This document shows, in pieces, positions 1 through 12,189 of a DNA stretch of 64,000 nucleotides (position 1 is its first letter; every line of letters starts with the position of its first letter). Source of the stretch: Kappaphycus alvarezii (taxonomy: Eukaryota; Rhodophyta; Florideophyceae; Gigartinales; Solieriaceae); the NCBI GenBank assembly GCA_002205965.3, contig NADL03000544.1:366764-430763 (forward strand). Reading direction: 5' to 3'. The position numbers and the translations under genes are program-made. The notes under the pieces are model-generated. The model searched no databases. It had not been told where the DNA came from and saw only the letters and a list, made by a program, of their open reading frames with translations.

Positions 1-1856
1 ATTTTTGCATTCATAGAGCCCGGGGACGGGGATGAGTTTCAATTAAAGTGCTGTTACGCTTATCAAATATTACATTTTTCGCGGGATTTCTTTACATATG
101 GGCTTAATACTAAAAAGGTGATTGATTTAATACAAAATACATTTTTTTTGGCTTTACTATACTGAACGAAGCTGATAGTGACTACTTCAATCTTTTGTTT
201 AGAGCAAAAAGGCCGTCTAAACCCCTGGTGATGTCCATGCTAAATAATATTTGTCTACAATTGAGATAGTTATAATATTATCCAAACTGATTGAACTTAT
301 TATTCCTATCAATTTCCGATGAGCTCGGAAAAGTCTCTATGTAAGGTAGAACGCATTTTAAAGTCGAAAATTTCCGTGCATTTTCGTTCTCGATTGGTTA
401 CTTTCTGTAAATTAATCGATAGAAATTTAAATTATAAATCTTCAGTTGCTACTTTTTATTGCCTACTGGTTGGTCATTTCTCTCACGAAGTGTTATTCTT
501 GAGCTCAACTTAACATATCATTTCTTTATATATACAGAGAGTTGCCACTCAAGAGCACAAATACAGTCTCAATCTACTCTTTTCCAATATTTTTGACTTT
601 ATACAAATTTTCAGAGGGCACCAAGGCCCTAAAATTTGAATTGCCCGTGATGTTAAGATCAATTTTACCTAGTTTGAGCAAAATAAGAAAGGAAAATCTA
701 GTTTGGTCTGCAAAAGATTCCAAACCTTTACTCTATGGTATAGGAAAATTTTATGGACAAAAATAATGCTCCTTTCTAAAATACCCTGTTAAGACGATTT
801 CACAAGCAATCTTGAGAGTATCTGAACGCAGTAGGAGCATTTCAACTCTTTCCTACCAGTATATGCCTCGAGTGGTTTTGTGCAGCTGCGAAACCACTTT
901 TCCTGTTCAACGAGAGATATTAACACCAAAACAACTCCACAATCAATTTTGTAACGTTTCAGGACATATTCGAGCTTTCTGTTTCCTAAAGAATCTTTTA
1001 CAAAGACCGCTATGACTCATAATACCTAAAAATCGAAAATTTTGGGTACATTTCTCGTATTTTCTGATGAATTTGTATTGATTGGAGTTATCCAACTGTA
1101 AACGGTTACAGAATACCTGACTGTGAAAATGAGTGGTGATTTTATTCATTTTGTCGCTTCCCGTAGTTTTCATTCACTGGAATGAACATAAAAATAAGTC
1201 TATTTCGAGAAAATTATGCGACTGAGAATGCTTTAACAATGGAAATATGACCACGAATGCTTATATTGAGCACAACTCACCAATGTTAGTGCCCGTATCT
1301 TTGTTATTTATGGCAATAGTATATTTCTACATAGAAAAAATAGATAAATAAATAGGAAAATATTATTGTAGTATCATATTTTTATTCAAAGTTCAAAACT
1401 TAGGCTGCTTCTCGGATAAACCAGTTAAAGATATCTTGGCTGACCTTTTCTTTATGAAGGATAATCACTTAATTGTGTCGAATCAACCAAAAACTTAATC
1501 AATGGACTTTTGGAGACTTTTACTTGGTTTCAAAAGAAATAAGCGCTAAAGAAATTCCACAACGTCACAAAAATGAGTTAATACGGGTTTGATTAGTGGT
1601 GCCCACAATTATCCAATTCTATCTGTCACAGAACTTAAATGAAAGTAATTTGCGTCCTGTTAGCTTATGTAGTCGGTATGCCCATATTATACCCTGTTAC
1701 TGTCCCAGTTATTTGCGAAGTCGCGTCACTTAAATTTTCATGATTTTCCTAATCTTAAATCTACATTTATCTCCACATTTCCATTTGCGCACCATACTAT
1801 CAGTTCATTTTCCGTGACGTAGCTTTCAGTCAAGTTCGGTGAGATCATACAGCAAA

Positions 1857-1875
1857 ATTATTATTATTATTATTA
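1857..1875. repeat. ATT trinucleotide microsatellite
   Basis: About six consecutive ATT units are read directly in an AT-rich background. Confidence 0.9.
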
Positions 1876-2320
1876 CTATCGGTTATTAATATCCCGAGAA
1901 GATCGAAGCAAAGGTATAGAATGATTTTTAATGGGCGGTGGAAGGCAAGAGGGTGGCGTTATGGCAATTTGTGTAGTATAGTTGGGATGAGAATTGAAGC
2001 CGATACTGTGAAGAGTAGTAAATATGGCGGAATTGTTGCTTATCACTAGATCTCTGTTCGAAATACATTGATATTCTTTAAGTATGCATTTACCTCACAT
2101 AAGATAGGGAAATTTTAAATCGCAAGCAAATCGAAAAAACTATATAATTTCAATTTACCCTTTTATTCCATAACTAAAATGCGTCCAAAAGTGAAGTGAT
2201 CAAATTAAATCAAGGACGAGACAGTATCATGCAAAATTGCGGAGATTTAGTAGAGAGAAAAAGAGAGAAAATCATATCTTAATATATTTCAAGGAGGGAA
2301 TACAGCATGAACCTTGTCTT

Positions 2321-2362
2321 ATGTACGTGCTTATGATTTCGTAGAATCCTAAGCACGTACAT
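2321..2362. repeat. 13-bp perfect inverted repeat (hairpin)
   Basis: Arms ATGTACGTGCTTA (2321-2333) and TAAGCACGTACAT (2350-2362) are exact reverse complements. The 16-nt spacer contains a further GATT/AATC pairing (2335-2338 with 2345-2348). As RNA this would be a long stem with a small loop. No gene lies beside it. Confidence 0.85.
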
Positions 2363-5300
2363 CAGTAGCGCGAAACGGCAAGTATACAGGACATTGTCAT
2401 TACTCCCTTTATTTTGCCTGCACATGCTTAAGGTTATCAGGCTGTAATCTTTTCCCGACTGGTATGTATTTTTAGTACAAAATGCAGTCATCTACACGTA
2501 GAGGGTTCCGTGAAATATGAAAATTATTGAAAAAGGACATAAAATAAAGACAATTGAGCTTTCTTGCGCCCAATCATGCTTAGTCCCGGAACGTCTCAAT
2601 ACAGAAAAGAATCACCAAAAGTGATGCACAGCAATCACTCGACCCTATGAAATATGGAGGCAATCAGCCACCAACCCAGGTTTATTAACCTTTGGCTCTT
2701 ATTCTTCTTAAAAATACAAAAAACTGCGGTCACCGCTGACACATCTTTTCGACCAGAAAGACCCTGGTATTTTCATCCAGTGGCTGCTCTTCCTCCTCCT
2801 TTCCCTTCTCTCCTGTCTTTATTGCATTTACTTATGGAGACATTACATTTGCTTTGAATTGACCAAATTAGAGAAATTTCTAGGCTCGTACACGCTTCTT
2901 TCAATTCAATGCAATTCTGCAAAATATTAACCTCCAACATAGAGCCATACAAAATGTGATTTTTTTGAGAATATCCTCCAATACTCCAGACGTAATAAAC
3001 AAATATTGAAAAGATACTTAATTGGTATATATCGCTTCTGGATAATATTAAAAACCGAAAATTTCTCCACAAGACACTGAATCGGGTTTATTTCACATTG
3101 GCACTCAGCTTACTATTCGAAGACTGCCTGAGAACTGATACGAGTAAAAATCATATTAGGATGCTCAAATGAGGATCCATAACTTTTATCTAATATATAT
3201 GCTTGTGTATACTTAGTATCATAAGCAAAATATCCTTCTGATATTTTATTCTTATCTGCTTCCAAATCACAGAGTTCTGACTCGATGAAAGCCTGGATCC
3301 CCGATTTAACCTCCTCAAATTGATTTGAATCATATTTTTTATCTCGAAAAATCCCTTGCTGTACCTCTGGTCGTAGAATAGCATAAAATATTGGATAGGT
3401 ACTGTCTTCGTCTTTATAGGTTTCCTCGATGAAGACTTTAGAGTTATGATCGTCTATGGAATATTTACGGAAAGTTACAGCCTAAGAAAGCAAGTGCAAG
3501 GCTTGGAAGCCTTCGGAGGTGTAAAGGAGAAACGAATTTCTTGGCTTTTTACCATTTCATTTTGCAATTTATATTTACAAGATGGTGCCTTGAACAGTAA
3601 CTACTTGGGTTGAGCCAGGGACACATATATTTTGTACTGGGGGCTTTTGTTGTATTTCACTTCATAGGCCTTACAGCTTTACACGAATTTATTGCATCTA
3701 TTGGACTTTAGATTCAAACCACCGGTAAACTTACAACGAGGGCTACTAGGCACGTTGCTGTCATTACACTTTTCCTTACAGTTCGGAACACAGCCTTCCC
3801 TCCCATTAGTACACTTGGAATAGTTACGAGCGAGTTGCACACTGAGATAATACAGCACTGCTTTACCAATCAAAAGTTGCCTTGCTACCCCATGCCATCT
3901 AGACCAATGTACGTCTTACATCTTGTTATAGATTGTTACTAGTGGCAACTACAATTCCGAAAGCGCTACTTACGATACCATCAGTGCTGTTTTATTAAAA
4001 ATACTTTTGATTCGCAACTGTTAGACTACATTTTACTTGGGTATGTGTCTACCTCTAGCTCCGTATAAACCCTGGTTTGGAGCAGCCGGCTTAACCCAGC
4101 CAACCTCAATCAAAGTTTCAACCACAGTTCAACCTAGATCTTCTCGTTTGCGCCTAACATCCCAAAGCTTTGTACGGATTTTCATGTTTTGCACGTGAAA
4201 TTATTAACGCATTTAGAGATTAAAGTACCATTGCAAACATTTTTGACGGTCATCTAGCGCTTTTGAATGAAAGGGGAGATTTAAAAATGCTATTCAGTTG
4301 CTATTTGCAAGATAAACGTGCGATGTACTGTAGGACCAGTGTTTCTGAAAGGGAACTTCTTATACTTTGTTTCTATAATAAATTTCAAAAAGGCGTCCAA
4401 AAGTTATGACTACATATTTTTGATTAAAGAATGTAGTTTCGATGATTCTAGACGCAAATTTTATTCTCCCATCATACTTTTCAAAACGTCCCTTATGTAT
4501 TAAATTTGAAACTCGGAGATCTGTTGAGCGTACTGTATGAGCTAAAATCTGATCTGATTAGCATCAAATCCTGTTGATAGGCTTAATATGTAAACCGGAT
4601 CAATTAAGAAATACAACGGAACCTAGTTATTGTGTAACACCTCTTTGAGTTTTGTATAAGTTAAGCAAAGAATGTGCAGTAATGCTGTAATTAACTCATC
4701 ATACACATTTGCGGCTGCTTTCAATTCCTCGAATGCTCATCAATTTGCTATAACAAAATTGGCGCAAATGAGTTGGTACATGCGGAGAATTATATACATT
4801 GCAATATTGATTCAGGAAAATAATCAAAGAGGGTGAGATATGCTGTACACAGGTAAATATATAATTGAAACCAGTTTTTTGGCCAACATTTCAATTAGTT
4901 ACCATTAAACGTTAATATTATGCAATTGAATATATATTTCATTTCGCCCGTGCGCAGGAATTCATGGATTCATTCAGTTATTCTAAAATGTAATTCATAT
5001 CAGAACATAAAATTTAACATAATTCAGGAACTTGTACCGCAAATAGTGAAGTTCATCAACAAGTCGGACGAAAAAATGATGAGGCGTCTCATACACAGGC
5101 GGTCTAAATGCAGACAGCAGCGAAGCTGACAGTTAAATTTAGTGAAGGAAGGCATAATATGCAGGCATTTAGCGACTAAATACTTGATAAAGGTGTTTGA
5201 GGGGCTTCGAGAATGTTATAGATTAGTTTTCTGGAATTAAAGGTGACTAAAATCATCTAATGATCAATTTTTGCCTTGAACTGGCTATGGCTAGATAATA

Positions 5301-8300
5301 GAGTATCTTGAAACCGTTGAGAGAAAGGGATGGTCAAAGTGTCGCAAAGGAAACAGTGGAGAAGCCCATATGATAGCTTCAGAGTTCATGTGATCGCTGC
5401 CAGGTGAAACTTTCTCGAAAGTTTGGTAAAAAGTAAAAAGTTTACATTTAAATTAGAATTGATCGCTTTAATTGTTTAAAAATGAGCGACATTATGTATT
5501 TCCAGACATATCCACGCGTAGCGATTCAATAAATTTTCTACAATAGGTTACTAGTTGTGTTATTGATTTGATTAACTATGTTTCATTATTATGATCCCAA
5601 GTGTTCTCCGTGAATTCGTTGATACGAACGACAAGTGGCAAGCGTTCACCGCCGGATTGGATTAATTTACTTGAAGCAGTATATAAAGTTGCATGAGCGT
5701 GTAAAAATGGGAATTGAAACTTCGAGATAGGCAGTAAGTCATACTTGGCGAAAGATGCACGGATTCAACAGAGAATAGGAACCAAGAGATCGAGCTCTCG
5801 TAGATCGGTAAATCAAGAATTATTTAAAAAGAACGGAAGGAGTATATCAAGTAATCCAAGAGATTTATAACCCAATAAAGTAGATTAGTGGGACAAATAT
5901 GTATGGAGCAGAGAACAGAAGAACACTGTAGATCTAAGGAAATCGTAAGTACATATTGGTATTTTTGGATCTATAGTATGAGGTGCACCTGTAGGTCACA
6001 AAACGCGGCTTATATAGACATGAAAAGCGCCCTAGTGGACAATATTTAGTCCATGGGACTTTTTGTCCGGTAAATCATGGATTTGTGATATCACTTGCAT
6101 AGAATATCTAAATAGATCACAAAATACCGCTAAAAGGAAAAAAATAAAGCACAGATGCAATAAATCAAATTATTCTAGCTAAATCATGGCATTATTAATC
6201 AGGCATCAAATACTATACACGTGAATTAAATCATACTCGATATACACTTGTGTTCCGAAAGACAAATGTTTTGGCTTTTTATAATCGGAGAAGTGCTCCT
6301 ATCGCCTTCAAGAAAAATGCATGTGTCTGTATTTTACATAACAACATTATCATTGATAGATTATACAGAGAGGGAACATGGAGCGAAAGGCTTTCCTTGC
6401 CATTCCCTTCTTTCCATTATCAATTCATGTATACTTTTTCACATATCAGATACTTTGATCTCTCCACATTCGTAAGGCTAATAGCCTAAATGCGCAGAGA
6501 TCGGTATCAATGGGGCTATATGCTCCGAAAATTTTGATGTCGGTGTTCCAGATATACGCATATGTTCAGGGAGAGCGAGCATATTGAAAAATATGGCGGG
6601 GAGAGTCCGTATTCACTAGGTGGAGCGGTATATCTCTAGACAAGGAAGTAAACAGGGGTACAGATCTGAATAGATAACGTTATGGCAATCTATTCATGAC
6701 TGGTGACACTTGGAGGTCTCGATGCAGACACTTTAGACTGTGTGTGGATGTTAAATCGTACATAACAGAATCACAGTCATAGTCCCATTTGAACGTGGTT
6801 GCCGAAAATTTTTCAGGCTCGGAAAAGCAATTGCGGAGCGGAGTAGCCTAATCTTAAAAGCTGGGCATTTGGAGATTTCTGCATGAAAATACTCATCACA
6901 CATCTTTGCTTGGATAGGGGCCTGACAACTATGGTGGCAACTAAGGTTCGGGCGATCATAATGGCCGAATTGGCGACCATATCGCCAGTACTAGGCTGGC
7001 CTTCCAAAGAAATAAAGTTGTAAATTTCTGCAGTGTGAAATAACCAAATGTACCGTAAAGTACAGTACTATCAACTAAAGTACAGGAATAATATAGAAAT
7101 TATGCAAGCAAAAAACTGCAATTAAATTACATTAAGGAAAATTTTTGCAGAATTCTACTACTCCCCATGAGCCGAATTGTCTTGTTTTTAATAATTATTG
7201 AAGTCATTACTGCAATTATTCCGTAACACGTGTGCCCAACTCTTCAAATTTCGTGGCATTTTTCAATTCATTTTGTTGTGCTCACATACCAGACCTTCCC
7301 AGATTCTTCGCACTTCATAAATTTCCCTACAGTGTTCGACTACAGAAATTTCCGTTACCACTAGGTCACGTGAGAATTTTGCCGACGCAACAAAAAGTCA
7401 GGCCAAAGAAAAACCAACGGTTCTAGTCGGATCACAATCTTAGTCCTTTAGCACTCAGTCATTCCGCCTAGCAGAAGCGAATATACCTACGTCCTGCTCT
7501 CGCCACTCGTTATTCGCGATCTCTGCTAAACTTTGCCCTCGCTTCTTTCGCTTTTCCATATTAAAGATTATATGTTTTATTTAGAACCTAGAAACTATTC
7601 TAAGATTGTAGAATTATATTCGAACTACCTATAGTGCAATTAGCACTCATACTGTAGTGTCACCGACAGGGCTGATTTTAGTGATCTTTTTATGATCCGT
7701 TTTTTGTTCATGCTGGGGCACTGCTACCAGCAGGTACTGTACAGTATGAAAATGTTTCTATTTTAGACCAACATTGGCACTCATCCGAGTGGGCCTGAAG
7801 GCGGGGAGTCAAGAAAACTATGTCCCCAACTTGGACCTGATATTTTAGCAGGAGGAGGGCACCTATTGGGCTAATTGTCGACTTTGCTCATCCTTAACTT
7901 GGATCTCCATTACTTCGCCGACATTAGCTTTACTTACCCCGTCTTTGTGTATAAGTCTAACCTTACTAAGTATTAATTATAGGAACTTTGACACTAGGGC
8001 CCAAGAATGAACAGGGACCCCTGTGTTGGCTCTGGGCTTGACTCCCAACTTCTGCCTTTGCAACACAATTTCCAACGGCAACATTGGCTATAACAAAGTT
8101 TGTCCGCTCGGTCTGCCCTTCTACTTACCCCTCTCTATCCAATATTCTACTACAACATTTACTCACACTTGGCGCCCCAGATTCTTGCGTCTATAAACAA
8201 GCAGGAAATTCAAGGTTGTAATTGGTTCAAAAGCCCTTATCTCCAAAGGATATAATAAGGAATGCTGACCCGCTACTAAATTTCTTTTTTGTCTAATATT

Positions 8301-10319
8301 GCGCCCCTGGTGTCTACGTTTCTTTGTACTCGATTCGTCCCAAATTTATAGCATTCCACGGATCCCGGCCCGGCCTTACAACCCGGATGACAATTATGCC
8401 GCCCATCCGTCCAAGTTATCACTCCCGTCATACCATCTGAACTTCGTCTCACCGCTGTCGGACTGTGCTACTGCACCTCAGGGTGCTTAAAAGAGAAAAG
8501 GGGACAGCAAACAAGGTGTGATTCTTGGTTTATGTATGTTTTTTTGCTCATTGTCTGACGGGATTCCGTACCTAGACGTGAATAACCGCGCACCACGTAT
8601 TTCACTTCAGTACCGGGAGACTGGATTCTCATGTAATTATTTTTTATGTTGCACAAACATCAAAGATTGGTATAGTGCTGCCACAGGTTGCTGCATAGTT
8701 CATACAGTATTTTCCTCTAATCTATCATATTCTAGTAAATTTAATTCCTTAAACCCATATCATTGTTGAAGAAATTCTGATAATTTTTTACGAGAGGATT
8801 CCTGGTACGTAAAATCAAAAGAACAAATCCAGTTGTTATCCCTATCTCCGAATCGTCTAGCTGAATATTAATCACATATCCCATATAAAGCGTCCAATTA
8901 TGCATTATGCCTTTAACTGACTTCAAAAATGACCAAACATTCCATCTGATGTCGGTAGTGCCTGAAACTTGATTATCGGATTCCTTTGATGACCGCTGCA
9001 TGCCAATTTTTGTATTCTACTATTCCTCAGCCTTGAAATAGCGATAACCGTTCCATCGTTGAGCCCAACGCAGTCTGGGAGTGCTTGAAACTTCTTTGGG
9101 TTAAATCTAGAAATTATTTCACCTTACCTTCAATATACGTCCTTTCATCTCTCCAATCAGTAAATTAAGTATTATTGTCATGGTTTTTGCAAATAACCCC
9201 CAAAATATCTTATACTTATGTGCAATATACTTTTCAAAAAGCGATCGTATTTTTTTCCATAACAGAGGGCTAGCCATAATTTTTGAGAACACCTAATTTG
9301 ACAATCGGTTCATAGAGTACGCATTATGTAGGTGCTTTTCTTGTTTTGCGGCCATTCAATAAAGGCAGTGATTTTCTTAATGTCAATCAGTTTAAGTCAA
9401 ATCTGAGGGATGCAGTTAGCGTCACAAAAAACATGGAATTTGACATTTCAATAGGGTTATTGAACCGTCACTTTCTGTTCATGATGTGCTTCAAAATCCT
9501 TTGTCCATTTACCTTCTGACCAGAGTCAGGTGTAAAAAGATTTTTTCAGTGTTCCTTCTCAGTCGATGGATGAGAACAATTAAAATGCGTTTTCTTCTTT
9601 GCCCGCGCGTAAAGCTGTTTTACTTCGTTTAATCCCCGCTAGAGCTCATGAGAAATTGCTTCGATCTGGATGGATTGGTTTACAAAGGGTTAGGGAAGAG
9701 TCGGGTAATGTAGAGAGCTGAAGAGAAATACTGTCTTGAAATGCTGTAGGGGGTCCCAAACTACATTATTCCTCCCATATCAGTATTTCCCCGTAGTCTT
9801 AAGTGAGATTTCGTAATATACTTAATTATGTCTGAAAATGAATTAAAGGCGAACTGAAGAGTTATTCAACTTTCATAAATTGAATCTATGATAAGATAAT
9901 GGCATAACACCAAACAACTAATCATACCTTACTTCAAGAGAGGGATAAATTTCCTTGATAGACACTTCATTCCAGTAAAATAGAGAGCATAATTTGTTCT
10001 TCTAGTAAAACGCAAAGTCCATATACCATTCAAAGAAAGTTCACTGTCAAGTTCACCGTCTTTCCTCACCAGGCCTCAAAATGCACATCAACTGCCGAAG
10101 TGTTTAATTTATTGGTAGACCATATCCCCTCCTGTGATTGTTTTATTCTTCCACTATTTATTGAAAGAAATAATAATGAGAGTCAAACGGTTGCCCATTT
10201 CGGAATTTTGAGAATCGAATATTTTAATTACTCACGCGCCTTCTTTTCTCACAATAGGGGGCCTATGTGACCTGCTTACTGTGCGCCTCAGTTCCAATTG
10301 AATATAATCGATTTCTCAC

Positions 10320-11110
10320 TGGATTATACATATGGGTACTTCAGCCCTCCAATGGTAGTAGCTTAAGTGCAGATCCGTCAGTGCAGCACAAAGCTTGAAT
10401 ATTGCATTGTAGCGTTACTTCTCCCACCTCCAGTTTCCACTTAAAACTCTTCAATGGGTGGAGAGCCGTCCGAACCAGTTCTCCACAACTATGTGATCGG
10501 ATTAAAACTTTCTGTTTCTTTCAACATCTATAGCAGCAAAAATCCATTCTTGGGTTCCTTTTTCGGAATAACTGATAGCACGAGCTCTGCAGCACCCTGA
10601 AGGCACTTATACATTAAAGCTTCCTGGCATTAAGGGAATTCTCTAGCCATCTTTTGGACATCCGCTATTTTTACTTTATCCTTTTTCTTCCTAAAAGTTC
10701 TATTATGAAATCGCATGTTTCGTTGGAAAATCTCCAAGTCGTCCACGCTTCCCAGGTATCGAGCACTGTAATTTATCGCTTGCCTATTTTTAAAACCTTT
10801 ACTCCTAATTTGAAGCCATAGAGCTTTTACTCTTCATAAAAAATACTTCTTCCCTCTTGCATATTCCCTGACGGTCTGTTGCCTTGCTTTAATGTGACAT
10901 CCGTAGCGTAACGTAAGGACGGATAATACCAGAACCGTAAGCGTTTTATAACAATTTATCACACGGACGCATACAATCCACTTCTTCAACAAAACTGTCA
11001 TATGCGAGCAGCCGTATACCATCGAAATTGCACATTTCGTGGATCCCTTTGTTTCCGACGGATTTGTAGAAAGAATCGAAGACTGGACACAAAATTTCAT
11101 TGCCTTCATT
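10320..11110 (-). pseudogene. DDE transposase remnant (DDE_Tnp_4-like)
   Basis: Reading the minus strand from about 11110 downwards gives broken protein in several frames. Near 10.62-10.56 kb there is YKCLQGAAELVLSVIPKKEP, which matches the family pattern DKGYQGA...IIPKK; the catalytic Asp of DKGY appears replaced by Tyr. Near 10489-10469 there is IVVENWFGRL followed by LCAALTDLHL, which matches the VEN-FGR...ALTNLH segment carrying the catalytic Glu in DDE_Tnp_4 nucleases. The upstream part (11100-10970, FVCPVFDSFYKSVGNKGIHE) is consistent with the first catalytic region but is less diagnostic. Several stops and frame changes show it is dead. No terminal repeats were found. Sub-family is uncertain. 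Confidence 0.55.
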
Positions 11111-11181
11111 ACTGTCGTAGTTATATCTATTCTGTGAATATTTACAAAGCTCCTGCTCCCTAGTTTCTATCCGTCATAGCG

Positions 11182-11201
11182 TTTTCCTCATATGAGGACA
11201 A
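11182..11201. repeat. Copy A of 20-bp palindrome
   Basis: It matches the perfect palindrome at 14461-14480 at 19 of 20 positions (core TCCTCATATGAGGACAA). The pair lies about 3.3 kb apart and encloses the piggyBac-like pseudogene, so it may be an element end. Because the motif is its own reverse complement, orientation cannot be told from the motif alone. Confidence 0.7.
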
Positions 11202-11529
11202 AATTTTTCTGCAGTACTATACTGTGACAGTCAAAAAAAGTTTAGGCCCAATATTTTGTAGTAAAAGAGCTCCTCTGTAAAGTAGCAATTACAGTAGACA
11301 TATATTCCGCGGCATCTACTCTTCTAGAGAAACCTTATTTCACTGAGTATTTATCGTGTACAATACAGGTCTGACTATACGACTACGAACTAACCGGATG
11401 TTCCACATCAGGCACGTGCAGTATGGCTCGAGATAGAATCGCGATTGCAACAGAAGCCACAGTTTTCAAATTATGAGCTGATAAAGACGTCTGCGGATCA
11501 CTCCTGTGGTTGTGTTAAACTTCTCTGCG

Positions 11530-11800
11530 ATGCGCGGGATGAAGTCTTCTAGAAAGAGAACAGAGGCAGTGGATAGGTCACCCAAAGAATTTCAAACCAG
11601 GGGCTGAAAATTGAAGTTTGGTTCCTGAAGGATGATGACCGAAGCGGGGGGGATCCGGCGTACCAGTTTGCGCTCCAAATCCTTGAATTTGTCTCGAATG
11701 GCAATGTCGGCGGCTCCGCCGGCCATTTGCGTGGCCCATTCGCGTACACGTACACTTGTTTGAAGGGGGAGACAACGGTAAGGTCAAAGGATATGGAACG
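11530..11800 (-). other. GC-rich minus-strand ORF fragment, unrecognised
   Basis: GC content rises sharply here, mainly 11640-11740, against an AT-rich background. On the minus strand one frame reads WATQMAGGAADIAIRDKFKD and continues as KLVRRIPPASVIILQEPN; another reads FIPRIAEKFNTTTGVIRRRL, which looks like a helix-turn-helix. It lies downstream of the piggyBac-like pseudogene and inside the palindrome pair. It could be the far end of that element or a captured gene piece. I do not recognise the family. Confidence 0.3.
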
Positions 11801-12189
11801 GACCTGTTGGCCAGTAGGCATATTCTCAATAAGATTCATTCGCATCCAACTTTAAATACCCCATGGAAACTTCTCCCATCCATCACTGGGACGGTTGCCT
11901 ATGGTGCGAATCGTAGTTTCCTTACCCAGAGATTGTGGGTTCAGTTCTCGTTGGGTCTATATCAGAGAACCGAAAATTACTTTGAGAACTCGACTGGTCT
12001 TGAAGGAGATGCTGTCTCAGTGCGCAATTAGGCATTCAATTGAACAGAATACGATGACAACTCATAAGGGAGAACTCAGTACGCCATAGACAGCAGCTAA
12101 CTTCGCAAGCTATATAACGCAAGTAAAAATGTAGGGGGCTATAGATAAGTAGCTCAAAACAATTTTTACTTTTCTTCAGAAAGTCACAC

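Larger units (their letters stand above)
1..10319. other. AT-rich stretch without a supported gene
   Basis: Only short ORFs (under 100 codons) occur on either strand, and none shows a domain, codon pattern or motif that I recognise. The stretch has an ATT microsatellite near 1.86 kb and a strong hairpin at 2.32 kb, listed separately. The part from about 7.2 to 8.5 kb is somewhat richer in GC but gives no recognisable protein. Old unrecognisable transposon sequence is the likely content; that is inference. Confidence 0.6.

Noticed and set aside
3679..3873. Minus-strand ORF with spaced cysteines, like a small secreted peptide
   Set aside because: No signal peptide at the start, no known cysteine pattern, and set in AT-rich DNA without coding signs.
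11640..11745. MAGGAAD motif on the minus strand resembling a proteasome beta-subunit
   Set aside because: Only seven residues agree; spacing to the next similar residues is wrong, and the rest does not align.
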